Assembly: GCA_012521895.1 (NCBI GenBank)
Contig: JAAYLK010000012.1
Location: 1-32,503, forward strand
DNA length: 32,503 bases
Direction: 5' to 3'
DNA from: Clostridiales bacterium
GTDB taxonomy: Bacteria > Bacillota > Clostridia > Christensenellales > Aristaeellaceae
Under the pieces are notes generated by a model that did not search any database, was not told the DNA's origin, and worked only from the letters and a program-made list of their open reading frames with translations. Below are positions 1 to 11,427 of the stretch, piece after piece. A program made the translations under genes and the position numbers. The first letter of the stretch is position 1. Each line of letters begins with the position of its first letter.

Positions 1-2
1 CC

Positions 3-1187
3 CACACCTCCCCGGATTTTGCGGAATTGGTGTGCAGCAATTCCCTGCGCGGGGACCGCCTGGAAAACGCCCCAGGGCTTTTGAAGCAGGAGCTGCGGAG
101 CCTTGGCAGCCTGATTCTGGACGCGGCAGACCAGACCCGCGTGCCCGCCGGCGGTGCCTTGGCGGTGGATCGGAAAGGCTTTTCCGCGCACATCACAAAG
201 GTGCTGAAAAACCATCCCCTGGTGCACTATGAAAGCCAGTTGGTGGAGGATTTCCCTGAGGAGCCCTGCATCATCGCCACCGGTCCATTGACTGAAGGCG
301 CTCTGTTTAACAAGATCCAGGCAGCCGCTGGCAGCCTGCATTTTTTTGACGCGGCCGCCCCCATTGTGGCGGCGGATTCCATCAACAGGGACATCGTCTT
401 TCGCGCGTCCCGTTATGGCAGGGGGGATGACTACCTCAATTGCCCCTTCACGCAGGAGGAATACCATGCCTTTATCGATGCCCTGATCACCGCCCAGTGC
501 GCGGACATTCGGGAGTTTGAGGAAGAAAAGCTTTTTGAAGGCTGTATGCCCATTGAATCCATCGCCAAGCGTGGGGGTATGGCGGCCGCTTTTGGGCCCA
601 TGAAACCGGTGGGCCTGGTTGACCCCCGTACCGGCAAGGAGCCCTTTGCCGTAGTGCAACTGCGTCAGGACGATGGAGCAGGCTCCTTGTATAACCTGGT
701 GGGTTTCCAGACGCGGCTTAAATTTCCGGAGCAAAAGCGCGTGTTTGGCATGATCCCGGGGCTTGAGGAAGCGGTGTTTATGCGCTATGGGGTCATGCAC
801 CGCAACACCTTTATCAACAGCCCCGGCTTTTTGGACAGGCAGTTCAGCATGCTGGAACATCCGCTGCGTTTTTTCGCCGGGCAGCTGTCGGGCGTGGAGG
901 GCTATGTGGAGAGCACGTCATCCGGGTTGCTGGCTGGGCTGACCATGGCTGCCAGGCTGCAGGGCATGCCGGACCCGGAATTTTCCCCGGAGACCGCCAT
1001 CGGCGCCCTGGGGCAGTATGTGTCCACGCCCAACAAGCACTTCCAGCCAATGAACATCAACTTTGGCCTGCTGCCGCCGCTTGATAAGCGTGTCAGGGGC
1101 AAGCAGAACCGCTATGCCCAGCTGGCACAAAGGGCCCTTGCCCACATCGGGCAAACCATCCAACAACGGACAGACCTGTTCTCGTAG
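3..1187 (+). CDS. trmFO: Methylenetetrahydrofolate-tRNA-(uracil-5-)-methyltransferase TrmFO, 5' partial
   Basis: FAD- and folate-dependent enzyme that makes 5-methyluridine at position 54 of the tRNA T-loop in the cytoplasm. The reading frame is open from base 3, so the start and the N-terminal FAD-binding GxGxxG segment lie outside the window. The visible part begins within the family block FAELVCSNSLRGD and continues with LLKQELRSLGSLI and RVPAGGALAVDR, all typical of TrmFO. The C-terminal STPNKHFQPMNINFGLLPP block is also characteristic and separates it from the related MnmG. The gene ends 9 bases before hslV, so they are probably cotranscribed; trmFO next to hslVU is a known Bacillota arrangement. 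The xerC-like recombinase and codY often found in that cluster are absent here. The identification is firm. Confidence 0.95.
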   Translation, partial: HTSPDFAELVCSNSLRGDRLENAPGLLKQELRSLGSLILDAADQTRVPAGGALAVDRKGFSAHITKVLKNHPLVHYESQLVEDFPEEPCIIATGPLTEGALFNKIQAAAGSLHFFDAAAPIVAADSINRDIVFRASRYGRGDDYLNCPFTQEEYHAFIDALITAQCADIREFEEEKLFEGCMPIESIAKRGGMAAAFGPMKPVGLVDPRTGKEPFAVVQLRQDDGAGSLYNLVGFQTRLKFPEQKRVFGMIPGLEEAVFMRYGVMHRNTFINSPGFLDRQFSMLEHPLRFFAGQLSGVEGYVESTSSGLLAGLTMAARLQGMPDPEFSPETAIGALGQYVSTPNKHFQPMNINFGLLPPLDKRVRGKQNRYAQLAQRALAHIGQTIQQRTDLFS

Positions 1188-1196
1188 GAGGAAAAC

Positions 1197-1733
1197 ATGG
1201 ATTTAAAAGGAACCACCATCTGCGCTGTCAAGCGTTTTGACCGCATCGCCATCGCGGGCGATGGCCAGGTCACCATGGGGGAGAGCACCATTTTCAAAAG
1301 CACTGCCAGAAAGGTACGCAAAATTTATAATGACCAGGTCACCATCGGTTTTGCAGGTTCAGTGGCTGATGCCTTCACGTTGTCTGAGCGCTTTGAAGAG
1401 ATGCTGAACCAGTCAGGCGGCGACCTGGAGCGCGCGGCGGTCAATCTGGCGCGCGAGTGGCGCAGCGATAAGGCCCTGCGCCAGCTGCAAGCCATGATGA
1501 TTGTGGCGGACAAAGAACAAATGCTGCTGGTGTCGGGCACCGGCGAAGTGATTGAACCGGATGATGGCATCTGCGCCATCGGCTCCGGTGGTAATTTCGC
1601 CCTGTCCGCCGCGCGCGCGCTTCAGCAAAACACCGAGCTGTCCGCCCGGGAAATCGCGGAGAAGGCCCTGCGCATCGCGGCGTCCATCTGCGTGTTTACC
1701 AATGACAACATCACCGTGGAAGAGGTGAACTAA
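1197..1733 (+). CDS. hslV: ATP-dependent protease proteolytic subunit HslV (ClpQ)
   Basis: Proteolytic component of the HslUV (ClpYQ) cytoplasmic protease, a proteasome-like N-terminal-nucleophile hydrolase. The 178-residue length is normal. The TTI motif near the N-terminus, the AGDGQVTMG block, the ARKVRKI segment, [25 protein letters not shown] and [10 protein letters not shown] are diagnostic. The presumed catalytic threonine is Thr6, preceded by MDLKG, so a five-residue propeptide would have to be removed to expose the nucleophile; in E. coli HslV the Thr directly follows Met. The start is supported by an AGGAGG site just upstream. The stop codon abuts the hslU start with no gap, as expected for subunits made together. 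Confidence 0.96.
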   Translation: MDLKGTTICAVKRFDRIAIAGDGQVTMGESTIFKSTARKVRKIYNDQVTIGFAGSVADAFTLSERFEEMLNQSGGDLERAAVNLAREWRSDKALRQLQAMMIVADKEQMLLVSGTGEVIEPDDGICAIGSGGNFALSAARALQQNTELSAREIAEKALRIAASICVFTNDNITVEEVN

Positions 1734-3098
1734 ATGAGGCAGCTTACCCCCAAAGAAACCGTCCGGGAGCTTGACCGTTACATCATCGGCCAGGATGAAG
1801 CCAAGCGCCAGGTGGCCATCGCACTGCGCAACCGCTATCGCAGAAGCCAGGTGGAGGACAGCCTGCGCGAAGAAATTTTCCCCAAAAACATTCTGATGAT
1901 TGGCCCCACTGGCGTTGGAAAAACAGAAATCGCGAGGCGTCTGGCAAAACTGGTCAACGCGCCCTTTGTGAAGGTGGAGGCCACCAAGTTCACCGAGGTG
2001 GGCTATGTTGGGCGCGATGTGGAAGGCATCATCCGGGATTTGACCGAGAACGCCGTGCGTATGGTGAAAGCGGAGCATGAGGAGCGCGTCCGCGCCCGCG
2101 CCGAAGTGTTGTCGGAGGACAGGCTGCTGTCCCTGCTGTCCAATCCGCCCTTGAAGCAGGCGTCCAACCCCATCGACATCCTGCTGCGCGGCCGCCAGAA
2201 AGAGAACGAGCCTTCAGAAGAGGAAAAAATCAAGCTGACCAGCAAGCGGGCTGACCTGATGGAGCAATTGCGCCGGGGCGAGCTGGAAGAGCGGGAGCTG
2301 GAAATTGAGGTGGAAGATGTGGTGCCCCAGCTGGAAGTGGGCGGCGCGTCCATCAACATCGGGGACATGATGGGTGGCATGATGCCCAAGAAAACCAAAC
2401 TGCGCCGGGTCAAGGTGAAGGAAGCGCGCAAGATTCTGATTGAAGAAGAAGCCCAGCGGCTGATAGACATGGACGCTATCCGTGAAGAAGCGGTGAAGCG
2501 CGCAGAGCAGGACGGCATCGTCTTCATTGACGAGATAGACAAGATCGCCGGGCGCTCCAGCCAGTCAGGGCCTGATGTGTCCAGGGAAGGAGTCCAGCGG
2601 GATATCCTGCCCATCGTGGAAGGCAGCGTGGTCAACACCAAGCATGGCGCGGTGCGCACGGATTTCATGCTGTTTATCGCCGCCGGCGCCTTCCATGTGG
2701 CCAAGGTGTCCGATTTGATTCCTGAATTGCAGGGCCGTTTCCCGGTGCAGGTCACCCTGAAAAGCCTGACCCAGGAAGACTTTGTGGACATCTTGACCCA
2801 GCCCGACAACGCCCTGACCCTGCAGTACAAGGCTTTGCTGGCGGCGGACAAGGTGACGCTCTCTTTTGAGCCGGACGCCCTGGTGGAAATCGCCAAGGCG
2901 GCCAAGAACCTCAATGACGCCGGGGAGAACCTGGGCGCCAGGCGTCTGCACGCTGTGTTTGAGGAACTGCTGCAGGACATCTCCTTCCACGCCGGCGGGG
3001 AGGACATGCCTAAAGTCGATCTGACCATCACCGCCCAGTATGTGCAGGAACACGTCAAGGCCGCCAAGAAGGTGGACCTGCATAAGTACATTCTGTAA
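1734..3098 (+). CDS. hslU: ATP-dependent protease ATPase subunit HslU (ClpY)
   Basis: AAA+ unfoldase that feeds substrates to HslV. The 454-residue protein shows Walker A GPTGVGKT (about residues 57-64), the GYVG pore loop (about 90-93), an inserted I-domain rich in charged residues (roughly 110-240), Walker B IVFIDEID (about 260-268) and the sensor-2 motif GARRLH (near 400). The C-terminus, LHKYIL, resembles the HslU tail that docks into HslV. The start codon follows the hslV stop directly. A strong hairpin plus T-run follows at 3114-3135, so the trmFO-hslV-hslU transcript probably ends there. CodY, which often follows ClpY in bacilli, is not here. Confidence 0.97.
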   Translation: MRQLTPKETVRELDRYIIGQDEAKRQVAIALRNRYRRSQVEDSLREEIFPKNILMIGPTGVGKTEIARRLAKLVNAPFVKVEATKFTEVGYVGRDVEGIIRDLTENAVRMVKAEHEERVRARAEVLSEDRLLSLLSNPPLKQASNPIDILLRGRQKENEPSEEEKIKLTSKRADLMEQLRRGELEERELEIEVEDVVPQLEVGGASINIGDMMGGMMPKKTKLRRVKVKEARKILIEEEAQRLIDMDAIREEAVKRAEQDGIVFIDEIDKIAGRSSQSGPDVSREGVQRDILPIVEGSVVNTKHGAVRTDFMLFIAAGAFHVAKVSDLIPELQGRFPVQVTLKSLTQEDFVDILTQPDNALTLQYKALLAADKVTLSFEPDALVEIAKAAKNLNDAGENLGARRLHAVFEELLQDISFHAGGEDMPKVDLTITAQYVQEHVKAAKKVDLHKYIL

Positions 3099-3113
3099 AT
3101 TCGGGCACCCTCA

Positions 3114-3135
3114 CCCCGCGGAAGCGGGGTTTTTT
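3114..3135 (+). terminator. Rho-independent terminator after hslU
   Basis: A perfect 6-bp stem CCCCGC/GCGGGG with a GGAA tetraloop is followed by six T residues. It sits 15 bases after the hslU stop and separates the protease operon from the secA promoter. Confidence 0.9.
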
Positions 3136-3167
3136 GCGCTTATAGGGCAGATGGCAGCCTGCTTTCA

Positions 3168-3196
3168 TTGCCCGGCAAGATGGCGCGTGATATACT
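3168..3196 (+). promoter_or_regulatory. Sigma-A type promoter of secA
   Basis: A -35 TTGCCC (3168-3173) and a -10 TATACT (3191-3196) are separated by exactly 17 bases. A TG one base before the -10 makes it an extended -10. An AAAGGAG ribosome site (about 3214-3220) and the secA ATG at 3227 follow. Confidence 0.75.
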
Positions 3197-3226
3197 TTCA
3201 ATGTTGACCCAGCAAAGGAGTACGCA

Positions 3227-5938
<2,712 letters not shown>

Positions 5939-5953
5939 GAACGGAAGGCAGAT

Positions 5954-7054
5954 ATGATATTAGGTTCAGATCAGTTAAAACAAGACTTGCTCCAGATGGC
6001 GGAAACCCTGGATGAGATCCGGGGCGGCCTCAATATCGAGCAATTGCAGCAGGAGCTGACCGAGCTCAAAGAAGAGATGGCCGCCCCCGGTTTCTGGGAC
6101 AATCTGGAGCGCTCCACCTTTGTCAACAAGCGCATCTCACAGCTTGAAAACAAAATCAACCATTATGATGAGCTGGTGCAGGAACGTGAGGACCTGGAAA
6201 CGATGCTGGACATGGCGCTTGAGGAAGATGAAGCGGACATCGTGGCTGAAGTGGAGCAATCCAAGGACGCCCTGCAGGTCCGCGTGGATGCCCTGGTGCT
6301 GGAGACCCTGATGCGCGGAGATTATGACCAGAACAACGCCATCCTCTCTTTGCACGCGGGGGCAGGCGGCACAGAAGCCCAGGACTGGACCTCCATGCTC
6401 TACCGCATGTACACGCGCTACTGTGAGCAGATGGGCTTCAAAGTCAGCCTGATTGACTTGCAGGATGGGGACGAGGCCGGCATCAAATCGGTCACCTTTG
6501 AAGTGGACGGCGACAACGCCTATGGCTACATGCGCGGCGAAAAGGGCGTGCACCGCCTGGTGCGCATCAGTCCCTTTGACTCCAACGCCAGGCGCCACAC
6601 TTCTTTCTCTTCCCTGGATGTCGCGCCCATGCTGGAGGACGATGGCAACATCGAAATCAACATGGAAGACGTGCGGGTGGACACCTACCGTTCCACGGGT
6701 GCTGGCGGCCAGCACGTCAACAAGACGGACTCCGCGGTGCGCATGACGCACATCCCCACCGGCATTGTGGTGTCCTGCCAGAATGAGCGCTCCCAGGTGC
6801 AAAACCGTGAGATGTGCATGCGCATGCTGCGTTCCAGGCTGCTGGAGCTGCGCGAGCGCGAGAACGAAGAGAAGATGGCCGACATCAAGGGTGAGATGAA
6901 AAAGATTGAGTGGGGCAGCCAGATCCGCTCCTATGTCTTCCAGCCCTACACCATGGTGAAGGATCACAGGACGGGCTTTGAATCCGGCAACATCGATGAC
7001 GTAATGAACGGCAACATCGACGGCTTTATCACCGCCTACCTGAAGATGCAATGA
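5954..7054 (+). CDS. prfB: Peptide chain release factor 2 (RF2), without programmed frameshift
   Basis: Recognises UAA and UGA stop codons and triggers peptide release. The 366-residue protein carries the RF2-specific SPF tripeptide in VRISPFDSNARRHTSF (about residues 205-209) and the catalytic GGQ in TGAGGQHVN (about 250-252). The SPF motif, and not an RF1 PxT motif, excludes RF1. In most bacteria prfB has an in-frame UGA at about codon 25 that must be bypassed by +1 frameshifting. Here the frame runs unbroken from ATG 5954 through the corresponding RGGLNIEQL region, so RF2 autoregulation by frameshifting is absent. A GGAAGG ribosome site precedes the ATG. The stop overlaps the start of the next gene (ATGA), suggesting coupled translation. 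Confidence 0.97.
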   Translation: MILGSDQLKQDLLQMAETLDEIRGGLNIEQLQQELTELKEEMAAPGFWDNLERSTFVNKRISQLENKINHYDELVQEREDLETMLDMALEEDEADIVAEVEQSKDALQVRVDALVLETLMRGDYDQNNAILSLHAGAGGTEAQDWTSMLYRMYTRYCEQMGFKVSLIDLQDGDEAGIKSVTFEVDGDNAYGYMRGEKGVHRLVRISPFDSNARRHTSFSSLDVAPMLEDDGNIEINMEDVRVDTYRSTGAGGQHVNKTDSAVRMTHIPTGIVVSCQNERSQVQNREMCMRMLRSRLLELRERENEEKMADIKGEMKKIEWGSQIRSYVFQPYTMVKDHRTGFESGNIDDVMNGNIDGFITAYLKMQ

Positions 7055-7794
7055 CAACAAAGAACCCTGAAGCGCTCCGCCCGCCAAAACAGGTCCTTGT
7101 GAAGCTGCTGGCGGTGGTGTTGTTGAGCGCGTCCATGCTGATGATGCTGCCGCGCCTGCTGACCCTGCCCGCGGGCAATGACGTGAACCTGCTGAAAATG
7201 TTCAATGAACACGCCCAGATTGAACACAGCAAGGCGACCCGTGATGACCTGCCCGCGTTGGCATACGCCTTGTCCGGATACCTGGCTTACGGCGCGCCTG
7301 ATTCCCTGGATGAGTTCTCGCTCCCGGGGCAGGAAACGCCAGCGTTTTCCGAAGTGGAAACCTTGCACCTGAAAGATGTCAAGGCGCTGTTTGACCAGGC
7401 AAAGACTTTATTTTATGCGGGCCTGGTTCTTTTTGCAGGCTTGGTGGTTTTATTTTTCTTTTTTGGGTCTACATGGCGGCAAAGAGGGATGATCGTTGCA
7501 CGCGCCTTGCGCTGGGCTGCGGTGGTGTGCGTTCTCATCCTGCTGCTGATGGTATTGATGACTTCCTTTGATTTTTCGTCCGCTTTTTTCCTTTTTCACG
7601 AGGTCCTGTTTGACAATGAGTTGTGGCTGCTGAACCCGCAGACTGATTTGCTGGTGCAGCTGATGCCGGAACCCTTTTTCCTTGAGTACGCGAAAGATTT
7701 TGTGGTGACCATCGGCATCGTCTTCTTTGTCATCCTCCTTGTCACCAGCCTGGTGATCTTCTTGCTGAAAGCAGGAAAACATAATGAAGCCTGA
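7051..7794 (+). CDS. DUF1461 / TIGR01906 family integral membrane protein
   Basis: Function unknown. The 247-residue protein has four likely membrane spans: about residues 15-37, 120-141, 150-170 and 215-240. A soluble extracytoplasmic segment of about 80 residues lies between the first and second spans. The block FSSAFFLFHEVLFDNELWLLNP, here at about 173-195 and followed by DLLVQLMPEPFF, is the signature of the DUF1461 (TIGR01906) family found in Bacillota. The ATG overlaps the prfB stop and the 3' end overlaps tsaD by 11 bases, so the gene lies inside a prfB-tsaD operon. The family call is from remembered motifs; no activity can be inferred. Confidence 0.75.
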   Translation: MTTKNPEALRPPKQVLVKLLAVVLLSASMLMMLPRLLTLPAGNDVNLLKMFNEHAQIEHSKATRDDLPALAYALSGYLAYGAPDSLDEFSLPGQETPAFSEVETLHLKDVKALFDQAKTLFYAGLVLFAGLVVLFFFFGSTWRQRGMIVARALRWAAVVCVLILLLMVLMTSFDFSSAFFLFHEVLFDNELWLLNPQTDLLVQLMPEPFFLEYAKDFVVTIGIVFFVILLVTSLVIFLLKAGKHNEA

Positions 7795-8833
7795 TAATCT
7801 CATAAAAACGCCGGAAGAACTGACCATCCTGGCGATTGAAAGCTCCTGCGACGAAACGGCTGTGGCTGTGGTGAAAGGCGGCCGCAAAGTGCTGTCCGGG
7901 GTCGTATATTCACAGATTGATTTGCATGTGCCCTATGGCGGGGTGGTGCCGGAAATCGCAAGCCGCTCCCACATTGAGAAAGTGGATGTGACGGTGCAGC
8001 AGGCCATGAAGGAAGCCAGCCTTCAGTTTGCCGACCTGGACGCCATCGCGGTCACCGCGGGCCCCGGTCTGGTGGGCGCCTTGCTGGTGGGGGTGAGCTA
8101 TGCCAAGGGCTTGGCCTATGCGCTTGGAAAGCCGCTGATTGCTGTCAACCACATCGCAGGCCACATCAGCGCCAATTATCTGGCCTATCCTGAACTTGAG
8201 CCGCCCTTCCTCTGCCTGGTGGTCTCCGGCGGGCACAGCCACCTGATTGAGGTGCGGGAAGACGGCTATCACCTGATTGGCTGCACCCAGGATGACGCCG
8301 CCGGTGAGGCCTTTGACAAGGCTGCCCGCGTTCTGGGGCTGCCCTATCCCGGTGGCCCCAATTTGGACGAGCTGGCCAAGCTCGGCGATCCTTATGCCTA
8401 CCACTTGACCCAACCCAAGATTGCAGGCGCCTATGACTTCAGCTTTTCAGGCATCAAGACCGCCTTCATCAACCTGGTGCATGGTATGGACCAAAAAGGC
8501 CAGGCCTACAAAAAAGAAGACCTGGCCGCAGTCTTCCGGCATACGGTGGTGACCCACTTGAGTGACAAGACCATCAAGGCCTGCCTGGACAAGGGCTGGA
8601 AGGCGCTGGCGCTGGCGGGCGGTGTGTCCGCCAACAGCCTGCTGCGCGCTACCTTGAAGGACCTGTGTGAGCAACATGGGATTGCCTTCTATCTGCCGCC
8701 CTTGAGGCTGACCGGGGACAACGCGGAAATGATTGGCGCCGCAGCGCACCTGCAATTGATGAGGGGAGAGGTTGCGGACCTGCGGCTCAACGCCAACCCA
8801 GGGCTGGCCTTAGAGCTGCGTCCGCAAGTATAG
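7784..8833 (+). CDS. tsaD: tRNA N6-adenosine threonylcarbamoyltransferase TsaD (Gcp)
   Basis: Transfers the threonylcarbamoyl group from threonylcarbamoyl-AMP to A37 of tRNAs that read ANN codons, together with TsaB and TsaE (not in this window). Its 349 residues begin with the ASKHA phosphate loop AIESSCDETAVA (about 18-29). The metal-binding NHIAGH motif has His123 and His127, and VVSGGHSHL and the late LALAGGVSANSLLR block are present. The ATG lies inside the end of the preceding membrane-protein gene. Its 3' end overlaps the convergent metallophosphoesterase gene by 24 bases, and I see no terminator there. Confidence 0.96.
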   Translation: MKPDNLIKTPEELTILAIESSCDETAVAVVKGGRKVLSGVVYSQIDLHVPYGGVVPEIASRSHIEKVDVTVQQAMKEASLQFADLDAIAVTAGPGLVGALLVGVSYAKGLAYALGKPLIAVNHIAGHISANYLAYPELEPPFLCLVVSGGHSHLIEVREDGYHLIGCTQDDAAGEAFDKAARVLGLPYPGGPNLDELAKLGDPYAYHLTQPKIAGAYDFSFSGIKTAFINLVHGMDQKGQAYKKEDLAAVFRHTVVTHLSDKTIKACLDKGWKALALAGGVSANSLLRATLKDLCEQHGIAFYLPPLRLTGDNAEMIGAAAHLQLMRGEVADLRLNANPGLALELRPQV

Positions 8834-9652
8834 TTTGTGCACCTGTGGGCGGGCGCCCAGGCGCATGGGCAGGATAGAGGTGCCCACCCCGTTGCTGACC
8901 AGGATGTCCTGCCCGCCCTCCTTGTACCAGCCGCTGCGATAGCGGTCCTTGTAAATGCTGGAGGAGTGCAGGCTGCGGCCAAATAGCACGATTTGACCCC
9001 CATGTGTATGCCCGCACAGGGCCAGGTGATACCGGAAGCCTTCCCTGTCCGCTTGCGGGAGCACGTCCGGTGAATGGGGGATGAACAGCACGAAGTCATC
9101 TTCCAGAACTTCTGCAATGAGCGGCGCAAAATCCGGCCGCCCGCAGCGGAAGTCATCCGGGCCACAGACCAGCAAGCGCTTGCCATCCCGTACGATGGCC
9201 TGACACTGATTGACCAAGGGGATGACGTTTTTCATCCTCATGGCGGACAGCAGCGGCGCGACGGGTTCATTCCTCTTTCCATAGTCGTGGTTGCCCAACA
9301 CCGCGAACACCTTCAGGTGCTCCGGAAAAGCCGGGATGAGTTCAAAGAAGCGGATGGAATTGGCCAGCACATCGCCAAAATCACCGCCCAGGATGAGCAG
9401 GTCTGTCTTCATCCCCAGCAGTGTCTCATACAGCGCTGTGGCCTGTGCGGGGGTGAACAGGGGGCCGAAGTGGATGTCCGAGGCATAGGCGAGGGTCAAG
9501 CCATCAAAGGCCTCGGGCAGGGCGGGAGAGTGATGGGTTTCCTCCGCCACATCCAGTTGCCCCGCCAGGTAGAAGGGATACAACACCTTGATGTTTCTGG
9601 GCACATGCTTGAGCAGCCCGGGGAGAATGCTGGCTGCGATGCGTTTGATCAT
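8810..9652 (-). CDS. Metallophosphoesterase (YkuE-like)
   Basis: Calcineurin-like phosphoesterase with two metal sites. All core motifs are visible: ASDIHFG, GGDFGD, LGNHDYG, a later HSPD and GHTHGGQ. The GHTHGGQ block and overall layout resemble the YkuE-type branch, but the substrate cannot be told. I place the start at ATG 9652, giving 280 residues beginning MIKRIAAS, because an AGGAG site lies 7 bases upstream. A longer frame adds 18 residues that look non-coding. The N-terminus is weakly hydrophobic, with no clear signal peptide. The 3' end overlaps tsaD tail to tail. Confidence 0.85.
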   Translation of the reverse strand: MIKRIAASILPGLLKHVPRNIKVLYPFYLAGQLDVAEETHHSPALPEAFDGLTLAYASDIHFGPLFTPAQATALYETLLGMKTDLLILGGDFGDVLANSIRFFELIPAFPEHLKVFAVLGNHDYGKRNEPVAPLLSAMRMKNVIPLVNQCQAIVRDGKRLLVCGPDDFRCGRPDFAPLIAEVLEDDFVLFIPHSPDVLPQADREGFRYHLALCGHTHGGQIVLFGRSLHSSSIYKDRYRSGWYKEGGQDILVSNGVGTSILPMRLGARPQVHKLYLRTQL

Positions 9653-9724
9653 ACACAACTCCTGATTTGGACCATGGGATACTGATAGTTTACCACATTC
9701 AACCATGAAAGGAATGAAACCCTT

Positions 9725-10282
9725 TTGAAGAACAGCCTGTCAACCATCCTTGTGGTGCTTTTGCTTGCCGCGGCGGCCTATTTTGGCAACCAGGGCGGCA
9801 AGCCCGCGCCGAAGCCCACACAAGTTCCGCAGCCTGCAGCGCCGGCCATCGTGCTGCCCACCGCCGCTGCCACACAGAACGCCCAGGCACCCAAAGTAAC
9901 CAAGGCGGCAAAAACGCCAAAGCAGGAAGCGCCGGCCATTCGGGAAGACGGCGCTTACACTGGCAAGGACGAGGTGGCGCTGTATCTGCACACCTTTGGC
10001 CACCTGCCTGACAACTTCATCACCAAAGCCCAGGCGCGCGACCTGGGATGGACCGGCGGCAGCTTGGAAGACTACGCCCCGGGCAAGAGCATCGGCGGGG
10101 ACCGCTTTGGTAACTTTGAAGGCCTATTGCCCGAAAAAAGAGGCCGCACCTATTATGAGTGCGACATTGATACCTTGAACCGATCTTCCCGCGGCGCCAA
10201 ACGCATCGTGTTTTCCAATGATGGTTTGATTTACTACACGGATGACCACTATGAAAGCTTTGAACTGCTGTATGGAGAATGA
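9725..10282 (+). CDS. Secreted barnase-type guanyl-specific ribonuclease
   Basis: Predicted secreted RNase of the barnase family. It has an N-terminal signal or anchor helix (about residues 4-20), a low-complexity Ala/Pro/Lys linker (about 25-70) and a barnase domain (about 75-185). Counterparts of the barnase catalytic residues are all present: Lys101 (K27), Glu145 (E73), Arg156 (R83), Arg160 (R87) and His175 (H102). The LPDNFITKAQA, APGKSIGGDRF and YTDDHYESF blocks align almost without gaps to barnase. Position 131, equal to the guanine-loop Arg59, is Phe. The start is TTG, with AAAGGA about 11 bases upstream. The next gene is its barstar inhibitor, 4 bases downstream. Likely role: extracellular RNA degradation or antagonism of competitors. 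Confidence 0.9.
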   Translation: MKNSLSTILVVLLLAAAAYFGNQGGKPAPKPTQVPQPAAPAIVLPTAAATQNAQAPKVTKAAKTPKQEAPAIREDGAYTGKDEVALYLHTFGHLPDNFITKAQARDLGWTGGSLEDYAPGKSIGGDRFGNFEGLLPEKRGRTYYECDIDTLNRSSRGAKRIVFSNDGLIYYTDDHYESFELLYGE

Positions 10283-10286
10283 AGCG

Positions 10287-10559
10287 ATGAAGGAATACAC
10301 CCTGGACGGTAGGCGGATGGACACCCGCGCCGCGGCTTTTTTGCACATCAAGCAGGAATTGGGCTTGCCGGAATACTTTGGCAACAACCTGGACGCGCTG
10401 GCGGACTGCCTGTCTGAGTTGCGTGCTGCCAGCGTCATCTTGCGCTATACAAACGCCGTAATCAACGCCCTGGGTGTTTATGGCCAGAAAATGATTGGGG
10501 TTTTTGAGATGGAAGCGGCAGCCAGGCAGGATTTCATCTTCCGTCAGAACAAGTCATAG
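10287..10559 (+). CDS. Barstar-family ribonuclease inhibitor
   Basis: Cytoplasmic 90-residue inhibitor that would protect the producer from the adjacent barnase-like RNase. The core LPEYFGNNLDALADCL matches barstar helix 2: Asp36 and Asp40 correspond to barstar Asp35 and Asp39, which plug the barnase active site. Several other contact positions differ: Trp38 is Ala39, Thr42 is Ser43, Trp44 is Leu45, and the Glu76 position is Met75 in my alignment (with Glu on both sides). I chose ATG 10287 because a GGAG site lies 9 bases before it, within the end of the RNase gene. The last 16 bases overlap the convergent sirtuin gene. Confidence 0.88.
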   Translation: MKEYTLDGRRMDTRAAAFLHIKQELGLPEYFGNNLDALADCLSELRAASVILRYTNAVINALGVYGQKMIGVFEMEAAARQDFIFRQNKS

Positions 10560-11290
10560 TCCACCGTCAACCTGGACAGCACCGCGCCCAGGGTCTGACC
10601 GATGGCGTCGTGAATCACCAGGTCCGCCCTGTTGTCAAAGGGGGTGGGGTCACGGTTGATGATGACAGTCTTGCCCGGGCAGATCTGCGCGAAGGAGGCC
10701 GCCGGATACACCGACAGCGAGGTGCCACCGATGATGAGCAGGTCACAAGCATTGATGTGCTGGACGGCCTGCCTTGTCACCTTGTCATCCAGCGCTTCCT
10801 CATACAGCACCACATCTGGGCGCACCAGCCCCCCGCAAGCGCAGCGCGGAACGCCTTGAGATGTTAATACAAAGCCATTATTGTATGGCTTTGCGCAGTC
10901 CATGCAGTAGTATCTGTTGCTGGTGCCGTGCAGTTCCAGTACATTCTTAGAACCTGCCGCCTGGTGCAGGCCATCAATGTTCTGGGTGACCACACAGGAC
11001 AGCTTCCCCGCCTGCTCCAGCTTGGCCAGGGCGATGTGGGCCAGGTTGGGTTTTGCGTCCGGATACAGCAGGTTATGAGTGTAGAAATCATAAAACACCG
11101 CCGGCTCCCTGATGAAAAAGGAATGGCTCAAAATGGTTTCCGGTGAGATGGGCCTGTTTTGGTGGTACAGCCCCTTGGCGCTTCGAAAGTCCGGCACGCC
11201 GCTTTCGGTGGACACACCGGCCCCGCCAAAGAACACTGTTTTCTTCGCGCTTAAAATCAGTTCCGTGAGCACTTGAATGGTATCCGTCAT
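10544..11290 (-). CDS. cobB: NAD-dependent protein deacylase, Sir2 family
   Basis: Removes acyl groups from lysine side chains using NAD+. In the 248 residues I see the NAD-binding [14 protein letters not shown] (about 23-36), TQNIDGLH (about 102-109), catalytic His121 in LELHG, and a zinc knuckle with Cys129, Cys132, Cys150 and Cys152. [12 protein letters not shown] follows in the second half of the Rossmann fold. The length is typical of small bacterial sirtuins. The start has a GGAG site about 11 bases upstream, and an excellent promoter lies at 11314-11342. It is convergent with, and slightly overlaps, the barstar gene. The target proteins are unknown. Confidence 0.94.
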   Translation of the reverse strand: MTDTIQVLTELILSAKKTVFFGGAGVSTESGVPDFRSAKGLYHQNRPISPETILSHSFFIREPAVFYDFYTHNLLYPDAKPNLAHIALAKLEQAGKLSCVVTQNIDGLHQAAGSKNVLELHGTSNRYYCMDCAKPYNNGFVLTSQGVPRCACGGLVRPDVVLYEEALDDKVTRQAVQHINACDLLIIGGTSLSVYPAASFAQICPGKTVIINRDPTPFDNRADLVIHDAIGQTLGAVLSRLTVDYDLF

Positions 11291-11313
11291 CTTTTGCTGT
11301 TCTCCTTGCTTCG

Positions 11314-11342
11314 TTTATACCAAAACAGATGGCTTGTGTCAA
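11314..11342 (-). promoter_or_regulatory. Consensus promoter of the sirtuin gene
   Basis: Read on the minus strand: a perfect -35 TTGACA (11337-11342), a 17-base spacer and TATAAA (11314-11319). It lies just upstream of the sirtuin ribosome site. Confidence 0.85.
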
Positions 11343-11392
11343 AGCTGGCCGGCTTCTTCATGAATCGCACAAAGGATAGGAGAAAGTTTTGG

Positions 11393-11423
11393 TAAAGCTC
11401 CCAGTGGCAACATTGGGGCTTTA
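11393..11423. promoter_or_regulatory. Inverted repeat in the upstream region of the sugar-ABC ATPase, possible operator
   Basis: Arms TAAAGCTCCCA (11393-11403) and TGGGGCTTTA (11414-11423) pair over ten base pairs if one T is bulged. The element ends four bases before the TATAAT at 11428, so it covers the -35 zone. Regulation from here is an inference. Confidence 0.45.
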
Positions 11424-11427
11424 CTTT

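Noticed and set aside
2003-3091. Long open frame on the minus strand across hslU
   Set aside because: It is antisense to a gene with all HslU motifs, is very rich in Ser/Arg, and has no recognisable motif or ribosome site.
9705-9728. Seven-codon frame (MKGMKPF) just before the barnase-like gene
   Set aside because: It overlaps the TTG start and could be a leader peptide, but no ribosome site or attenuator structure supports it.
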